From JAWWBN01 sp033720955 (GTDB lineage: Bacteria; Acidobacteriota; Thermoanaerobaculia; Multivoradales; JAHEKO01), in contig JAWWBN010000066.1 in the NCBI GenBank assembly GCA_033720955.1, positions 1 through 16,434 of the forward strand: DNA of 16,434 bases, written 5' to 3'. The notes beneath the pieces were generated by a model. It saw only the letters and a program-made list of their open reading frames with translations. It searched no databases and was not told where the DNA came from. The stretch's first letter is position 1. Each line of letters starts with the position of its first letter. Shown in pieces: positions 1-7,104 of this stretch. Made by a program: the position numbers and the translations under genes.

Positions 1-113
1 CCCCTGGGCAGAGCTACGAGGAGAGGGCTCGCCAGGACGCCGGCGAGACCCGCCGGACCCGCGGCGAGACCCACCCGCGCGGCGGTCGAAGGTGCTGCTG
101 GCTCCGACCTCAC
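1..113 (-). CDS. Possible N-terminal fragment of an unrecognised, perhaps membrane, protein (runs off left edge)
   Basis: A GTG at 113-111 opens a minus-strand frame that stays open to the window edge (37 codons). It lies 14 bases after the stop of the SDR gene, on the same strand, so it could be the next gene of that operon. The peptide starts polar (RSEPAAPSTAAR) and turns hydrophobic and Gly/Ala/Leu-rich (VGLAAGPAGLAGVLASPLLVALP), as expected for a signal peptide or a first membrane helix. The pattern loosely recalls the start of SLC13/DASS-type transporters, but this is a guess from 37 residues. There is no good Shine-Dalgarno sequence, and about a quarter of the third codon positions are A or T, more than in the neighbouring genes. 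The plus-strand frame from base 3 is also open and very GC-rich at third positions, so a gene ending in the convergent direction cannot be excluded. Confidence 0.25.
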   Translation of the reverse strand, partial: MRSEPAAPSTAARVGLAAGPAGLAGVLASPLLVALPR

Positions 114-127
114 GCCGCGGTCCGGGC

Positions 128-1216
128 TCACACCATCGCTTCGGCGCCGATCTCCGGGTGGAGGCGTGCGAACCGGACGAGGCGGTCGAGGTAGGAGGTC
201 AACGGGGGCACCCGGATCCCGGTGCCGGCCAGCGCCGCCTGGGTGTTCTCGCTGGTGTAGTGGGTCGGGTGGACGAAGTAGTCCACCGACGCCGACGGGA
301 TCTGCAGGAGCCGCTCGACGCCGGGCACCCAGTCCAGGGCGAACTTGGCCGCCCCCTTGAGCAGCGGCACCCTCACGATCCGCCGGCCGGTGGCCTCGGC
401 CACGGCGTCGAGGATCTCGTCCACGGTGAGGGGCTCGGGGTCGGCGAGCTGGTAGACCCGGCCGCGGCTCTCGGGCAGGCCGCCGAGATGCGAGATGGCG
501 TCGATGACGAAGTCCCGCGGCACCAGGTTGACCCGGACCGCGGTCGGGTCTCCCACCACCGGCACGGCCGCCACCAGGGGCTGGCGCAGCACCCAGCGGA
601 TGACGAAGTAGGGCCCGTCGTACTTCTGGGTGGCGCCGGTGGTCGAGTCACCCACCACGATCGCGGGGCGGTAGACGGTCGCCGGCAGACCGCCGCGCAT
701 CCGCTGCTGGACCTCCACCTCGGCGAGGAACTTGGTCTCCTCGTAGTGGTTGTTGAAGGTCTGGCCCTTGTCGAGGTCGCTCTCGGTGTAGATCCCGGCG
801 TAGCGGCCGCTCACGTAGCAGGTGGAGACGTAGTGCAGCCGCTCGAAGGCGGGACAGCTCTCGCAGAAGTCCAGCACGTGGCTGGTCCCGGTGACGTTCA
901 CCCGGAGGGCCAGACGGCGGCGTACCATCAGGTCGTAGACCGCGGCCAGGTGGTAGACCTGGTCCACCTCGGCGGTCAGATCGCGACCGGAGCCCATCCC
1001 CAGCCCGGGCTCGGTGATGTCCCCCTCCACCAGGGAGATGCGGCCGGCGGCCGAGGGGTCGCGTTCCGCGACCTCGCGCGCCCGCTCCGCGGCCAGCTCG
1101 GCGAAGCGGCTCTGCACCAGGCAGACGACGCGGCGCTCCGGGTCGCCGGCCAGGATCCTCGGCACGAGCTCCGAGCCCAGGAAGCCGGGGAAGCCGGTGA
1201 GAAGGGTGGCCGGCAC
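128..1216 (-). CDS. Extended SDR oxidoreductase, thioester-reductase / fatty-acyl-CoA-reductase-like (NAD-binding_4 type)
   Basis: A 362-aa NAD(P)-dependent extended short-chain dehydrogenase. The start is GTG at 1216-1214, which shares one base with the stop of the upstream gene (TAGTG), typical of translational coupling. The Rossmann glycine motif TGFPGFLG sits at residues 7-14, an acid-rich DIT segment near residue 70 and YHLAA near 90. The active site is visible: Ser131 in HYVSTCYVSG, and Tyr158/Lys162 in HYEETKFLAE. The C-terminal part holds LVPRDFVIDAI and a Rossmann-distal substrate domain. The TGFPGFLG, HYVST and YExTKxxAE combination is usual in PF07993-type reductases (thioester reductases, fatty acyl-CoA reductases), so a lipid or acyl-thioester substrate is plausible. 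The sequence does not show the substrate. No signal peptide or membrane helix is seen, so it is probably cytoplasmic, although its coupled partner is exported. It ends 14 bases before a possible further gene at the window edge. Confidence 0.88.
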   Translation of the reverse strand: MPATLLTGFPGFLGSELVPRILAGDPERRVVCLVQSRFAELAAERAREVAERDPSAAGRISLVEGDITEPGLGMGSGRDLTAEVDQVYHLAAVYDLMVRRRLALRVNVTGTSHVLDFCESCPAFERLHYVSTCYVSGRYAGIYTESDLDKGQTFNNHYEETKFLAEVEVQQRMRGGLPATVYRPAIVVGDSTTGATQKYDGPYFVIRWVLRQPLVAAVPVVGDPTAVRVNLVPRDFVIDAISHLGGLPESRGRVYQLADPEPLTVDEILDAVAEATGRRIVRVPLLKGAAKFALDWVPGVERLLQIPSASVDYFVHPTHYTSENTQAALAGTGIRVPPLTSYLDRLVRFARLHPEIGAEAMV

Positions 1217-2001
1217 TACCGACCCAGCGCCTCCCAGTCGATGGGCTCGGGGCTCGAGAAGACCGACGCCGGCAGCTCCTCGAAGACCGCGATGCCGGTG
1301 TGTCCGGTCTCGCCGCGGTCGGCGGACAGCAGGATGCCGCCATGCCGCGTCCAGCCGCGCCACGGGATCTGGAAGCGCGGCTCGGCGTCGCCGGCGTCGG
1401 AGTAGAAGTCCCACTGCTCCACGAGGCCCGAGTCGCGCGCCACGTAGACGTGGTACTTGTTCTGCGGCGTGCGCCCCACTCCCTCGAAGGTCAGCTCGAG
1501 CACGTCCGCGGCGCGGCCGTCCGCCATCGCCCCCTCGCCCAGGTAGCCGAGGGTGACCCCGCTGTCCTTGAGCTTGTAGGGCATGAACATCCAGTAGCCG
1601 TCGTTGATCCAGGCGGCCTCGCCGGAGTCGAGCATCTTCTCGAGCTCTTCCGGGTCGGTGACCTCGGCGCCGTCCCGGAAGGCACGACCCTCGCCGGTGT
1701 GGAGATTCATCAGGATGGTGTACTCCTGGCCGCTCTCGCGGTCGGTGCCCTCCACCCTGAGGTCCCCGGTCCACTTGTCCCAGACGTGGAGGCGGCGGTC
1801 GAAGAACTTCCAGGTCAGGAAACGGGTGGCGTCCCACGCCTCCCGGCCGCCCATCTTCTCCATGACCGCGTCGGCGATCTCGATCGCCTTCGGGTCCGAG
1901 CCGGCCAGGTCGAAACCCTCGGCGGGCGGGTTGTGGCCCTCGCAGAAGGCGGGCAGGGCGAGGGCGGCCAGCAGCAGGCAGAGGGGTGCGGATCGCGGCA
2001 T
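1216..2001 (-). CDS. Secreted protein of unknown function, DUF6503-like
   Basis: A 261-aa exported protein. The ATG at 2001-1999 follows a GGGAG Shine-Dalgarno sequence about 8 bases upstream and begins a clear signal peptide (MPRSAPLCLLLAALALPA). Cleavage after LPA is likely. A Cys follows at PAFC, but the residues before it do not make a good lipobox. The mature part is rich in aromatic residues: WKFFDRRLHVWDKW near residues 65-78, WINDGYWMFMPYKLKD near 133-148 and WDFYSDAGD near 205. This resembles, from memory, the DUF6503 family of periplasmic proteins with a LolA/LolB-like beta fold. That assignment is tentative and no enzymatic motif is seen. The gene overlaps the SDR gene by one base, so the two are probably co-translated. 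A candidate TAGAAT -10 box lies at 2041-2036. Confidence 0.8.
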   Translation of the reverse strand: MPRSAPLCLLLAALALPAFCEGHNPPAEGFDLAGSDPKAIEIADAVMEKMGGREAWDATRFLTWKFFDRRLHVWDKWTGDLRVEGTDRESGQEYTILMNLHTGEGRAFRDGAEVTDPEELEKMLDSGEAAWINDGYWMFMPYKLKDSGVTLGYLGEGAMADGRAADVLELTFEGVGRTPQNKYHVYVARDSGLVEQWDFYSDAGDAEPRFQIPWRGWTRHGGILLSADRGETGHTGIAVFEELPASVFSSPEPIDWEALGR

Positions 2002-2035
2002 GAGGGAGCTCCCGGTTGGCCTTGGTGGAGCCTCG

Positions 2036-2064
2036 ATTCTACCGGAGCGGCCGCTCCGAAACCC
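2036..2064 (-). promoter_or_regulatory. Candidate promoter for the DUF6503-like/SDR operon
   Basis: Reading the minus strand, TAGAAT at 2041-2036 matches the -10 consensus TATAAT in five of six bases. It stands 34 bases before the ATG, leaving room for the GGGAG ribosome site. Seventeen bases upstream is GGGTTT (2064-2059), a poor -35 box. The 17-base spacer contains the whole 16-bp palindrome 2043-2058. The call rests on spacing and the -10 match alone. Confidence 0.35.
2043..2058. repeat. Perfect 16-bp palindrome in divergent promoter region (candidate operator)
   Basis: CGGAGCGGCCGCTCCG is identical to its own reverse complement over all 16 bases; the flanking bases no longer pair. It lies in the 135-bp gap between divergently transcribed genes and falls exactly between the candidate -35 and -10 boxes of the minus-strand operon. 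This is a classic place for a dimeric repressor or a MerR-type activator to bind. No regulator gene is present in the window. At this GC content a chance GC-rich palindrome is possible. Confidence 0.4.
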
Positions 2065-2083
2065 TGCCGCCGGGGAGTCGTAG

Positions 2084-2089
2084 TAGGGT
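2084..2089 (+). promoter_or_regulatory. Candidate -10 box for the tricorn-like protease gene
   Basis: TAGGGT (within TAGTAGGGT) fits the TANNNT pattern and lies 47 bases before the ATG at 2137. No convincing -35 box is seen about 17 bases upstream. Weak support. Confidence 0.25.
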
Positions 2090-2136
2090 CGTTCCAGCCC
2101 GCGCGGCCCGTCCGTCCCATCTCCAGGAGATCCGTC

Positions 2137-5100
2137 ATGCGCTTCGACCGCCCCCTCGTGCCCGTCCTCGCCCTGCTCCCGCTGCTCGTATCGACCGCCG
2201 GGGCGGCCGTCGCGGTGGAGCCCCACGCCGGAATGCTGCGCTACCCCGACGTCTCCGCCACCCAGATCGTGTTCCTCTACGCCAACGACCTGTGGCTGGT
2301 GCCGCGCGAGGGCGGCACCGCGGTGCCGCTGGCCAGCCCGCCGGGCGAGGAGATGCAACCCAAGTTCAGCCCCTCGGGCGAGGCCATCGCTGTCATGGGC
2401 AACTACGACGGCGACACCGACCTCTACACCGTCCCGGTGAGCGGCGGTCCGCCCCAGCGGGTCACCTACCACCCGGGGACGGAGATCCTCACCGACTGGA
2501 CGCCGGACGACCGGCTGGTCTTCTACCAGAGGGGCCGCGAGATCTACCCCCGCGCCCAGGAGATGTTCGCCGTGGCGGCCGGCGGCGGGGAGCCGGAGAA
2601 GATGCCGGTGCCCTACGGCGCGGTGGGCGCGGTCAGCGCCGACGGCTCCTGGCTCGCCTACACCCCGCACACGCGTGACTTCCGAACCTGGAAGCGGTAC
2701 CGGGGCGGCATGGCGACCGACATCTGGCTCTTCCACCTCGAGGAGCTCACCTCCCGCCGCATAACGGACTGGGAGGGAACCGACACCCTGCCCATGTGGC
2801 AGGGGGGCGCCGTCTACTACCTCTCCGACGCCGGCCCCGCCCACCGCCTGAACATCTGGCGCTACGACGTCGCCAGCGGCGAGCGCCGCCAGGTGACGAC
2901 CTACGCCGACTACGACGTGAAGTGGCCGTCCATCGGGCCCGGACCCGCGGGGGGCGGCGAGATCGTCTTCCAGCACGGAGCCGAGCTGGTCCTCCTCGAC
3001 CTGGCCACCGAGGAGGCGCGCGCGGTGCGGGTGAGCGTGCCGGGAGCCCGCCCGAAGATCCGGCCGCAATCGTTCGACGTGGCCGAGGGGATCCGGCTGC
3101 CGGCGATCTCGCCCACCGGCCAGCGCGCGGTGGTCGAGGCCCGCGGCGACGTCTGGACGCTGCCGGCCGAGAAGGGCACTCCGCGCAACCTGACCCGCAG
3201 CAGCGGCGTCGCCGAGCGCAGCCCCGTCTGGAGCCCCGACGGCCGCTTTGTCGCCTACTCCTCGGACGAGAGCGGCGAGTACCACCTCTACGTCACCCAG
3301 TCGGACGGGCGGGGCGAGACGCGTCGCCTGCCCGGCACCCAGCGTCGCTTCCACTACCGGCTGACCTGGTCGCCCGACTCCGAGAGCCTCGCCTTCTGGG
3401 ACCAGTCGGCGCGGCTGTGGATCCACGACCTGGGGGACGGCAGGGCGACCGAGGTGACCCGCAACCCGGGCTTCGGCCAGCCGCCGCTGGCCTTCTCGCC
3501 CGACTCGCGCTGGCTGGTCTTCAGTATGCCGGAGAGCAGTCGCCAGCCGAGCTCCGTATGGCTCTACGACACCGCGGCCGCGAAGCTGACCCGGGTCACC
3601 GGCGGCATGTTCAACGCCACCTGGCCGACCTTCGACCGCGACGGGGACCACCTCTACTTCGCCAGCCAGCAGGAGATCTCGGAGCCGATCTACGACGACC
3701 TGGGAACCAACTGGATCTACGCTCACGTGGACCGTCTCTACGCCGTGCCGCTGCGCTCGGACCTCGACTCGCCCCTGGCGCCCGAGATCGACGAGGAGGA
3801 GTGGGACGAGGACGGGGCCGGCGGCGAGGGGAAGGAGAAGGAGGCCGAGGCCGAGAACGGGGACGGGAAGGAGGAGGACGACGATCCGGCGCCGGTCGAG
3901 ATCGATCTGGCCGGCTTCGAGTCGCGGGCGGTGCCCCTCCCGGTGGAGAGGGGCAACTTCGGCTTTCTCTCGGTGAACGACGCCGGCAAGCTGATCTACG
4001 CCCACTTCCCCACCTCCGAGCTGATGGGCGAGCCCTCCATCCACCTGCTCGACCTGGACGACGAGGACGAGCCGGTCAAGACCGTGCTGGAGGGCGCCGG
4101 CTCGTTCTCCATGTCGGCCGACGGCAAGAAGCTCCTGGTCTCCATGGACGACCGCCTGGCCATCGTGGATGCCGCCGCCGACCAGAAGTTCGAGGCCCTC
4201 TCGACCTCCGGCATGACGGCGACCATCGATCCGCGCGCGGAGTGGCGGCAGCTCTTCCGGGAGACGTGGCGGCTGCAGCGCGACTTCTTCTACGACCCCA
4301 ACATGCACGGCGTGGACTGGGAGGCCGTGCGCGCCCAGTACGAGCCGCTGCTGGACGACGCCGCCTCGCGCGACGACGTCACCTTCATCATCCAGGAGAT
4401 GATCTCCGAGCTCAACGTGGGCCATGCCTACTACCGGCCGGGGAGCCAGGAGGAGACCCCCTCGGTCTCCGTGGGCATGCCGGGCGCCGACTTCGAGCTG
4501 GTGGACGGTGCCTACCGGATTCGCCGCATCGTCGAGGGCGGTCCCTGGGACGCCGACGCCCGCGGCCCGCTCAGCCAGCCCGGCGTGCACGTCGGCGTGG
4601 GCGACTACCTCCTCGCGGTCAACGGGGTGGCGGTGGACCCGTCGCGGGAGGTGCTGGCCGCCTTCCAGGGCCTGGCCGGCCGCACCGTGACCCTCACGGT
4701 GAGCGCCGCGCCCACCCTGGACGCCGACGCCCGCCGCGTCGTGGTCGAGCTGCCGGGCAGCGACTACGACCTGCGCTACCGCGCCTGGGTGGAGGCCAAC
4801 CGCGCCTACGTCGAAGGGCAGACCGACGGCAGGGTGGGCTACATCTACGTGCCCAACACCGGCGTCAGCGGTCAGGACGAGCTGGTGCGCCAGTTCTTCG
4901 GCCAGCTCCACAAGCCGGCGCTGATCATCGACGAGCGGTGGAACGGGGGCGGCCAGATCCCCACCCGGTTCATCGAGCTGTTGAACCGGCCGGTGGCCAA
5001 CTACTGGTCGCTGCGCGAGAGCGACGACTTCGTCTGGCCGCCGGATGCCCACCACGGCCCCAAGTGCATGCTGATCAACGGTCTGGCCGGCTCCGGCGGC

Positions 5101-5457
5101 GACTACTTCCCCTTCTGGTTCAGGGAGAGCGGCCTGGGCAAGCTGATCGGCACCCGCACCTGGGGGGGTCTGGTGGGCATCAGCGGCAACCCGCCGCTCA
5201 TCGACGGCACCCGCACCACCGCCCCCACCTTCGCCTTCTACGAGAAGGACGGCACCTGGGGCATCGAGGGCCACGGCGTGGACCCCGACATCGAGGTGAT
5301 CGACGACCCGGCCCGGATGGTGGGCGGCAGGGATCCCCAGCTCGACGCCGCCATCGCCCACATGCTGGAGGAGCTGGAGCGCAATCCCTACCTCCCGCCG
5401 ACGCCGCCGGCCTTCCCCGACCGCAGCGGGATGGGAATCACCGAGGCCGACAAGTAG
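2137..5457 (+). CDS. Exported tricorn-like S41 serine peptidase
   Basis: A 1106-aa protein close in length to tricorn protease (about 1070 aa). The ATG follows AGGAGA at 2125-2130. A signal peptide (residues 1 to about 27, ending in AGAAVA) indicates export, probably to the periplasm. The order of domains is that of tricorn. There is a first beta-propeller at about 35-320 with repeated blades such as DLWLVPREGG, DLYTVPVSGG and DIWLFHLEEL. A second, TolB-like propeller follows at about 320-690 with SPDSRWLVF-type blades. A helical C1 domain lies at about 690-770, a PDZ domain at about 780-870, and a C2 catalytic domain runs to the end. Active-site residues by alignment to the family are His763 (NVGHAYY), nucleophile Ser986 (AGSGGDYF) and Glu1044 (WGIEGHG). 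The residue before the His is Gly762, where archaeal tricorn has Ser. An acidic, Glu/Asp/Lys-rich insert lies at about 550-583. The family degrades peptides; the substrate here is unknown. It stands alone between a divergent and a convergent neighbour. Confidence 0.92.
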   Translation: MRFDRPLVPVLALLPLLVSTAGAAVAVEPHAGMLRYPDVSATQIVFLYANDLWLVPREGGTAVPLASPPGEEMQPKFSPSGEAIAVMGNYDGDTDLYTVPVSGGPPQRVTYHPGTEILTDWTPDDRLVFYQRGREIYPRAQEMFAVAAGGGEPEKMPVPYGAVGAVSADGSWLAYTPHTRDFRTWKRYRGGMATDIWLFHLEELTSRRITDWEGTDTLPMWQGGAVYYLSDAGPAHRLNIWRYDVASGERRQVTTYADYDVKWPSIGPGPAGGGEIVFQHGAELVLLDLATEEARAVRVSVPGARPKIRPQSFDVAEGIRLPAISPTGQRAVVEARGDVWTLPAEKGTPRNLTRSSGVAERSPVWSPDGRFVAYSSDESGEYHLYVTQSDGRGETRRLPGTQRRFHYRLTWSPDSESLAFWDQSARLWIHDLGDGRATEVTRNPGFGQPPLAFSPDSRWLVFSMPESSRQPSSVWLYDTAAAKLTRVTGGMFNATWPTFDRDGDHLYFASQQEISEPIYDDLGTNWIYAHVDRLYAVPLRSDLDSPLAPEIDEEEWDEDGAGGEGKEKEAEAENGDGKEEDDDPAPVEIDLAGFESRAVPLPVERGNFGFLSVNDAGKLIYAHFPTSELMGEPSIHLLDLDDEDEPVKTVLEGAGSFSMSADGKKLLVSMDDRLAIVDAAADQKFEALSTSGMTATIDPRAEWRQLFRETWRLQRDFFYDPNMHGVDWEAVRAQYEPLLDDAASRDDVTFIIQEMISELNVGHAYYRPGSQEETPSVSVGMPGADFELVDGAYRIRRIVEGGPWDADARGPLSQPGVHVGVGDYLLAVNGVAVDPSREVLAAFQGLAGRTVTLTVSAAPTLDADARRVVVELPGSDYDLRYRAWVEANRAYVEGQTDGRVGYIYVPNTGVSGQDELVRQFFGQLHKPALIIDERWNGGGQIPTRFIELLNRPVANYWSLRESDDFVWPPDAHHGPKCMLINGLAGSGGDYFPFWFRESGLGKLIGTRTWGGLVGISGNPPLIDGTRTTAPTFAFYEKDGTWGIEGHGVDPDIEVIDDPARMVGGRDPQLDAAIAHMLEELERNPYLPPTPPAFPDRSGMGITEADK

Positions 5458-5493
5458 AGGGGGGGTGCGAGGCGCCGGCTCGGAGCCGCGTCG

Positions 5494-5512
5494 GGCCGGC
5501 GGCGCGCCGGCC
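5494..5512. terminator. Candidate bidirectional terminator hairpin between convergent genes
   Basis: GGCCGGC (5494-5500) and GCCGGCC (5506-5512) form a perfect 7-bp GC stem with a 5-base loop. It lies in the 78-bp gap between the convergent tricorn-like gene and the repeat-protein gene. There is no T-run on either side, so classical Rho-independent action is uncertain. Confidence 0.35.
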
Positions 5513-5535
5513 GCGTCTCGCCGCCTCAGCCGGGC

Positions 5536-6954
5536 CTACTGCGGGACGCAATAGAGCTCGCCGTTCACCGAGGCGAAGCCCAGCGGATCCCAGGCCTCGC
5601 ACCTCCAACCGGTCGGAATCCCGCCGGCCTGGGTGGGCGTGTCGTCGGTGAGCGAGTCGGAGGTCGCCGCTTCGCAGCCGCCGGTCCAGACGATGCTCCC
5701 CGCGGCGCAGCTCATGGTGCAGCTCGCCGGGTTTCCGCTGGCGGAGCAGGTGTGCCGCGTCAGCGGCGGTTGGCCGCAGGACCAGACGGCACCGCTCCAG
5801 TGGACGATCTCGTTCGGGTCGCAGGAGAGGCTCGCGAGAGTGTCGGTGCCGACGTTGGCGCAGATCCAGGCCGCGCCGTTCCACTGCGGCACCTGGCCGG
5901 CGGCGCAGCCGAGCCCGCCCAACGAGTCGGAGTCCGACGAGCACTCCCAGACGGCGCCGTTCCAGCGCGCGATCTCGCCGTTGGCGCAGGCGAGAGCGGC
6001 CAGCGTGTCGGGGCCCCCGTCGGGCGAGCAGGTCCAGCCGGCGCCGTCCCACTTCGCGATCTGATCGGCGGCGCATGCCAGCGCGGCCAGGGTGTCCGCG
6101 TCCGTCGCCGAGGTGACGACGTCGACGCCGTTTACCTGCAGGGTCATGGTCCCGGCCAGCGAGTTCAGAAAATCGAAGCTCGTGTCGCCGTCGGAGGGCC
6201 GATCCAGGGTCGCCTCGGTGACCAGAGCGCTGGGCGAGCCAACTCCTCCCTGGATCAACAGATCCGCTCCCCCGGCGGCGTTGGCGCCGGCGAGCCCCGC
6301 CCCCTGCGACGACTCGGTGCTCCCCACCACCCCATGCGCCGCGCCGGTCGTGGTCGCCTGCTCGGCTCGAAGCGCGGCCTCGCCGCCGACCGGTGAGGAG
6401 GCGGGCGCCGCCGGCGCAGCGCCCGGACCGCCTCCGCCCTGGCGGTCGCCGGAGGCCGCCAGCCCCCTCGGAGTGCTCGCTGGCGACGCCTGCGGTCGCG
6501 GCAGCTCCGCTCCCGCGAGATAGCTTCGAAGGAGCGCGGCCGCCTCCCTCACCTCGGCTGCCGAAGGCCTCGCAACCTCGAACAGGAGCGGGTCCGACCA
6601 CTCGCCTCCCGCCCGGACGAGCCAGGCGTACCTGCCGGGGGCGAAGCAGTTCTGGAGTCCCGGGGTCCAGGCACGCGCCCCGTCGGGAACGGCGACCCGC
6701 CAGAGGCGATCGACCGTCCGCACGCTCCCCCGAGCCGACCGTCCCTCGCCCGTCAGGCGGTAGGCCACCAGCTCGAGGGTGGAGACGCCCTCTGCCGCGG
6801 CCCAGGTGAAGGTCGGGCACCGGCCTCCGATCGCGAGAGCCTCGGTGGTCGCGCCCGGCGAGACGGCGACGGGCCGGCCCTCTCCCGCCACCCTGCCGAC
6901 AGGGAGAAGCAGTAGGAAAGCGAAGCTGCCGGCCGCGGCCCGGATGCCCGTCAT
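5536..6954 (-). CDS. Exported protein with four tandem Trp/Cys repeats, function unknown
   Basis: A 472-aa protein with a signal peptide (FAFLLLLPVGRVAGEG, cleavage near residue 24). Residues about 40-130 look like a fibronectin-III-like beta domain (CPTFTWAAA, then YAWLVRAGGEWSDPLLFEV). Residues about 150-225 are a Pro/Ala/Gly/Ser-rich linker, probably disordered. Residues 287-393 hold four copies of a 23-residue unit at spacings of 27-29 residues; each has Asp1, Leu3, Leu6, Cys8, Trp16, Gly18, Ala19, Trp21 and Cys23. The C-terminal 80 residues are Cys-rich (CSASGNPASCTMSC, ending in LYCVPQ). The paired cysteines suggest disulphides in an oxidising compartment. I do not know a named family for it; similar Cys-Trp units occur, from memory, in surface and tail-fibre-like proteins of several bacteria. 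The start ATG at 6954-6952 has AGGG four bases upstream. The gene is transcribed divergently from the VWFA gene and convergently with the tricorn-like gene. Confidence 0.8.
   Translation of the reverse strand: MTGIRAAAGSFAFLLLLPVGRVAGEGRPVAVSPGATTEALAIGGRCPTFTWAAAEGVSTLELVAYRLTGEGRSARGSVRTVDRLWRVAVPDGARAWTPGLQNCFAPGRYAWLVRAGGEWSDPLLFEVARPSAAEVREAAALLRSYLAGAELPRPQASPASTPRGLAASGDRQGGGGPGAAPAAPASSPVGGEAALRAEQATTTGAAHGVVGSTESSQGAGLAGANAAGGADLLIQGGVGSPSALVTEATLDRPSDGDTSFDFLNSLAGTMTLQVNGVDVVTSATDADTLAALACAADQIAKWDGAGWTCSPDGGPDTLAALACANGEIARWNGAVWECSSDSDSLGGLGCAAGQVPQWNGAAWICANVGTDTLASLSCDPNEIVHWSGAVWSCGQPPLTRHTCSASGNPASCTMSCAAGSIVWTGGCEAATSDSLTDDTPTQAGGIPTGWRCEAWDPLGFASVNGELYCVPQ
5776..6096 (-). 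repeat. Four tandem protein-coding repeats (69 bases each, period 81-87 bases)
   Basis: The units are at 6096-6028, 6009-5941, 5928-5860 and 5844-5776 and encode residues 287-309, 316-338, 343-365 and 371-393 of the exported protein. Nine positions are identical in all four: D1, L3, L6, C8, W16, G18, A19, W21, C23. Units 1 and 2 are the most alike (both begin DTLAALACA). The spacers are short and Ser/Asp/Gly-rich. Confidence 0.85.
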
Positions 6955-7090
6955 CGACCCTGGCTCTCTGTTGCCTGGCCCAACTTGACCACAGGGGGCC
7001 CCGGCGGTGCAAGGATCCGGGAGACGGTCCGCGACGAGAGGACCAGGACCATCCCGGCGCCCGACTCGGGCGAGGGCCCGCCCCGCCGTC

Positions 7091-7096
7091 TAGACT
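7091..7096 (+). promoter_or_regulatory. Candidate -10 box for the VWFA gene, possibly leaderless transcript
   Basis: TAGACT ends 8 bases before the ATG at 7105 and there is no Shine-Dalgarno sequence between them. That spacing is what a leaderless transcript would show. No clear -35 box is seen; TTGACC at 6985-6990 is too far away to pair with it. Confidence 0.35.
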
Positions 7097-7104
7097 CGGC
7101 CGCG

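Noticed and set aside
92..1405. Long open frame on the plus strand opposite the SDR gene
   Set aside because: It mirrors the GC-rich codons of the SDR and DUF6503-like genes, has no recognisable domain, and has low-complexity Gly/Arg/His/Val composition.
2047..2054. NotI-type site GCGGCCGC as a sign of cloning-vector sequence
   Set aside because: It is simply the core of the 16-bp palindrome in a very GC-rich region; there is no vector sequence around it.
2002..5361. Very long minus-strand open frame opposite the tricorn-like gene, in frame with the DUF6503-like gene
   Set aside because: The clear signal peptide and ribosome site at 2001 mark the real start; the extension is the antisense shadow of the protease gene.
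2796..5651. 951-codon open frame inside the tricorn-like gene, plus strand
   Set aside because: An Arg/Gly/Pro-rich shifted-frame reading of the protease, without domains.
5536..6954. Phage tail-fibre gene
   Set aside because: The repeats recall tail-fibre units, but the protein has a signal peptide and there are no phage genes nearby.
6985..7013. TTGACC at 6985-6990 as a -35 box for the VWFA gene
   Set aside because: At 17 bases the matching hexamer is TGCAAG, a poor -10, and the better -10 near the gene is about 100 bases away.
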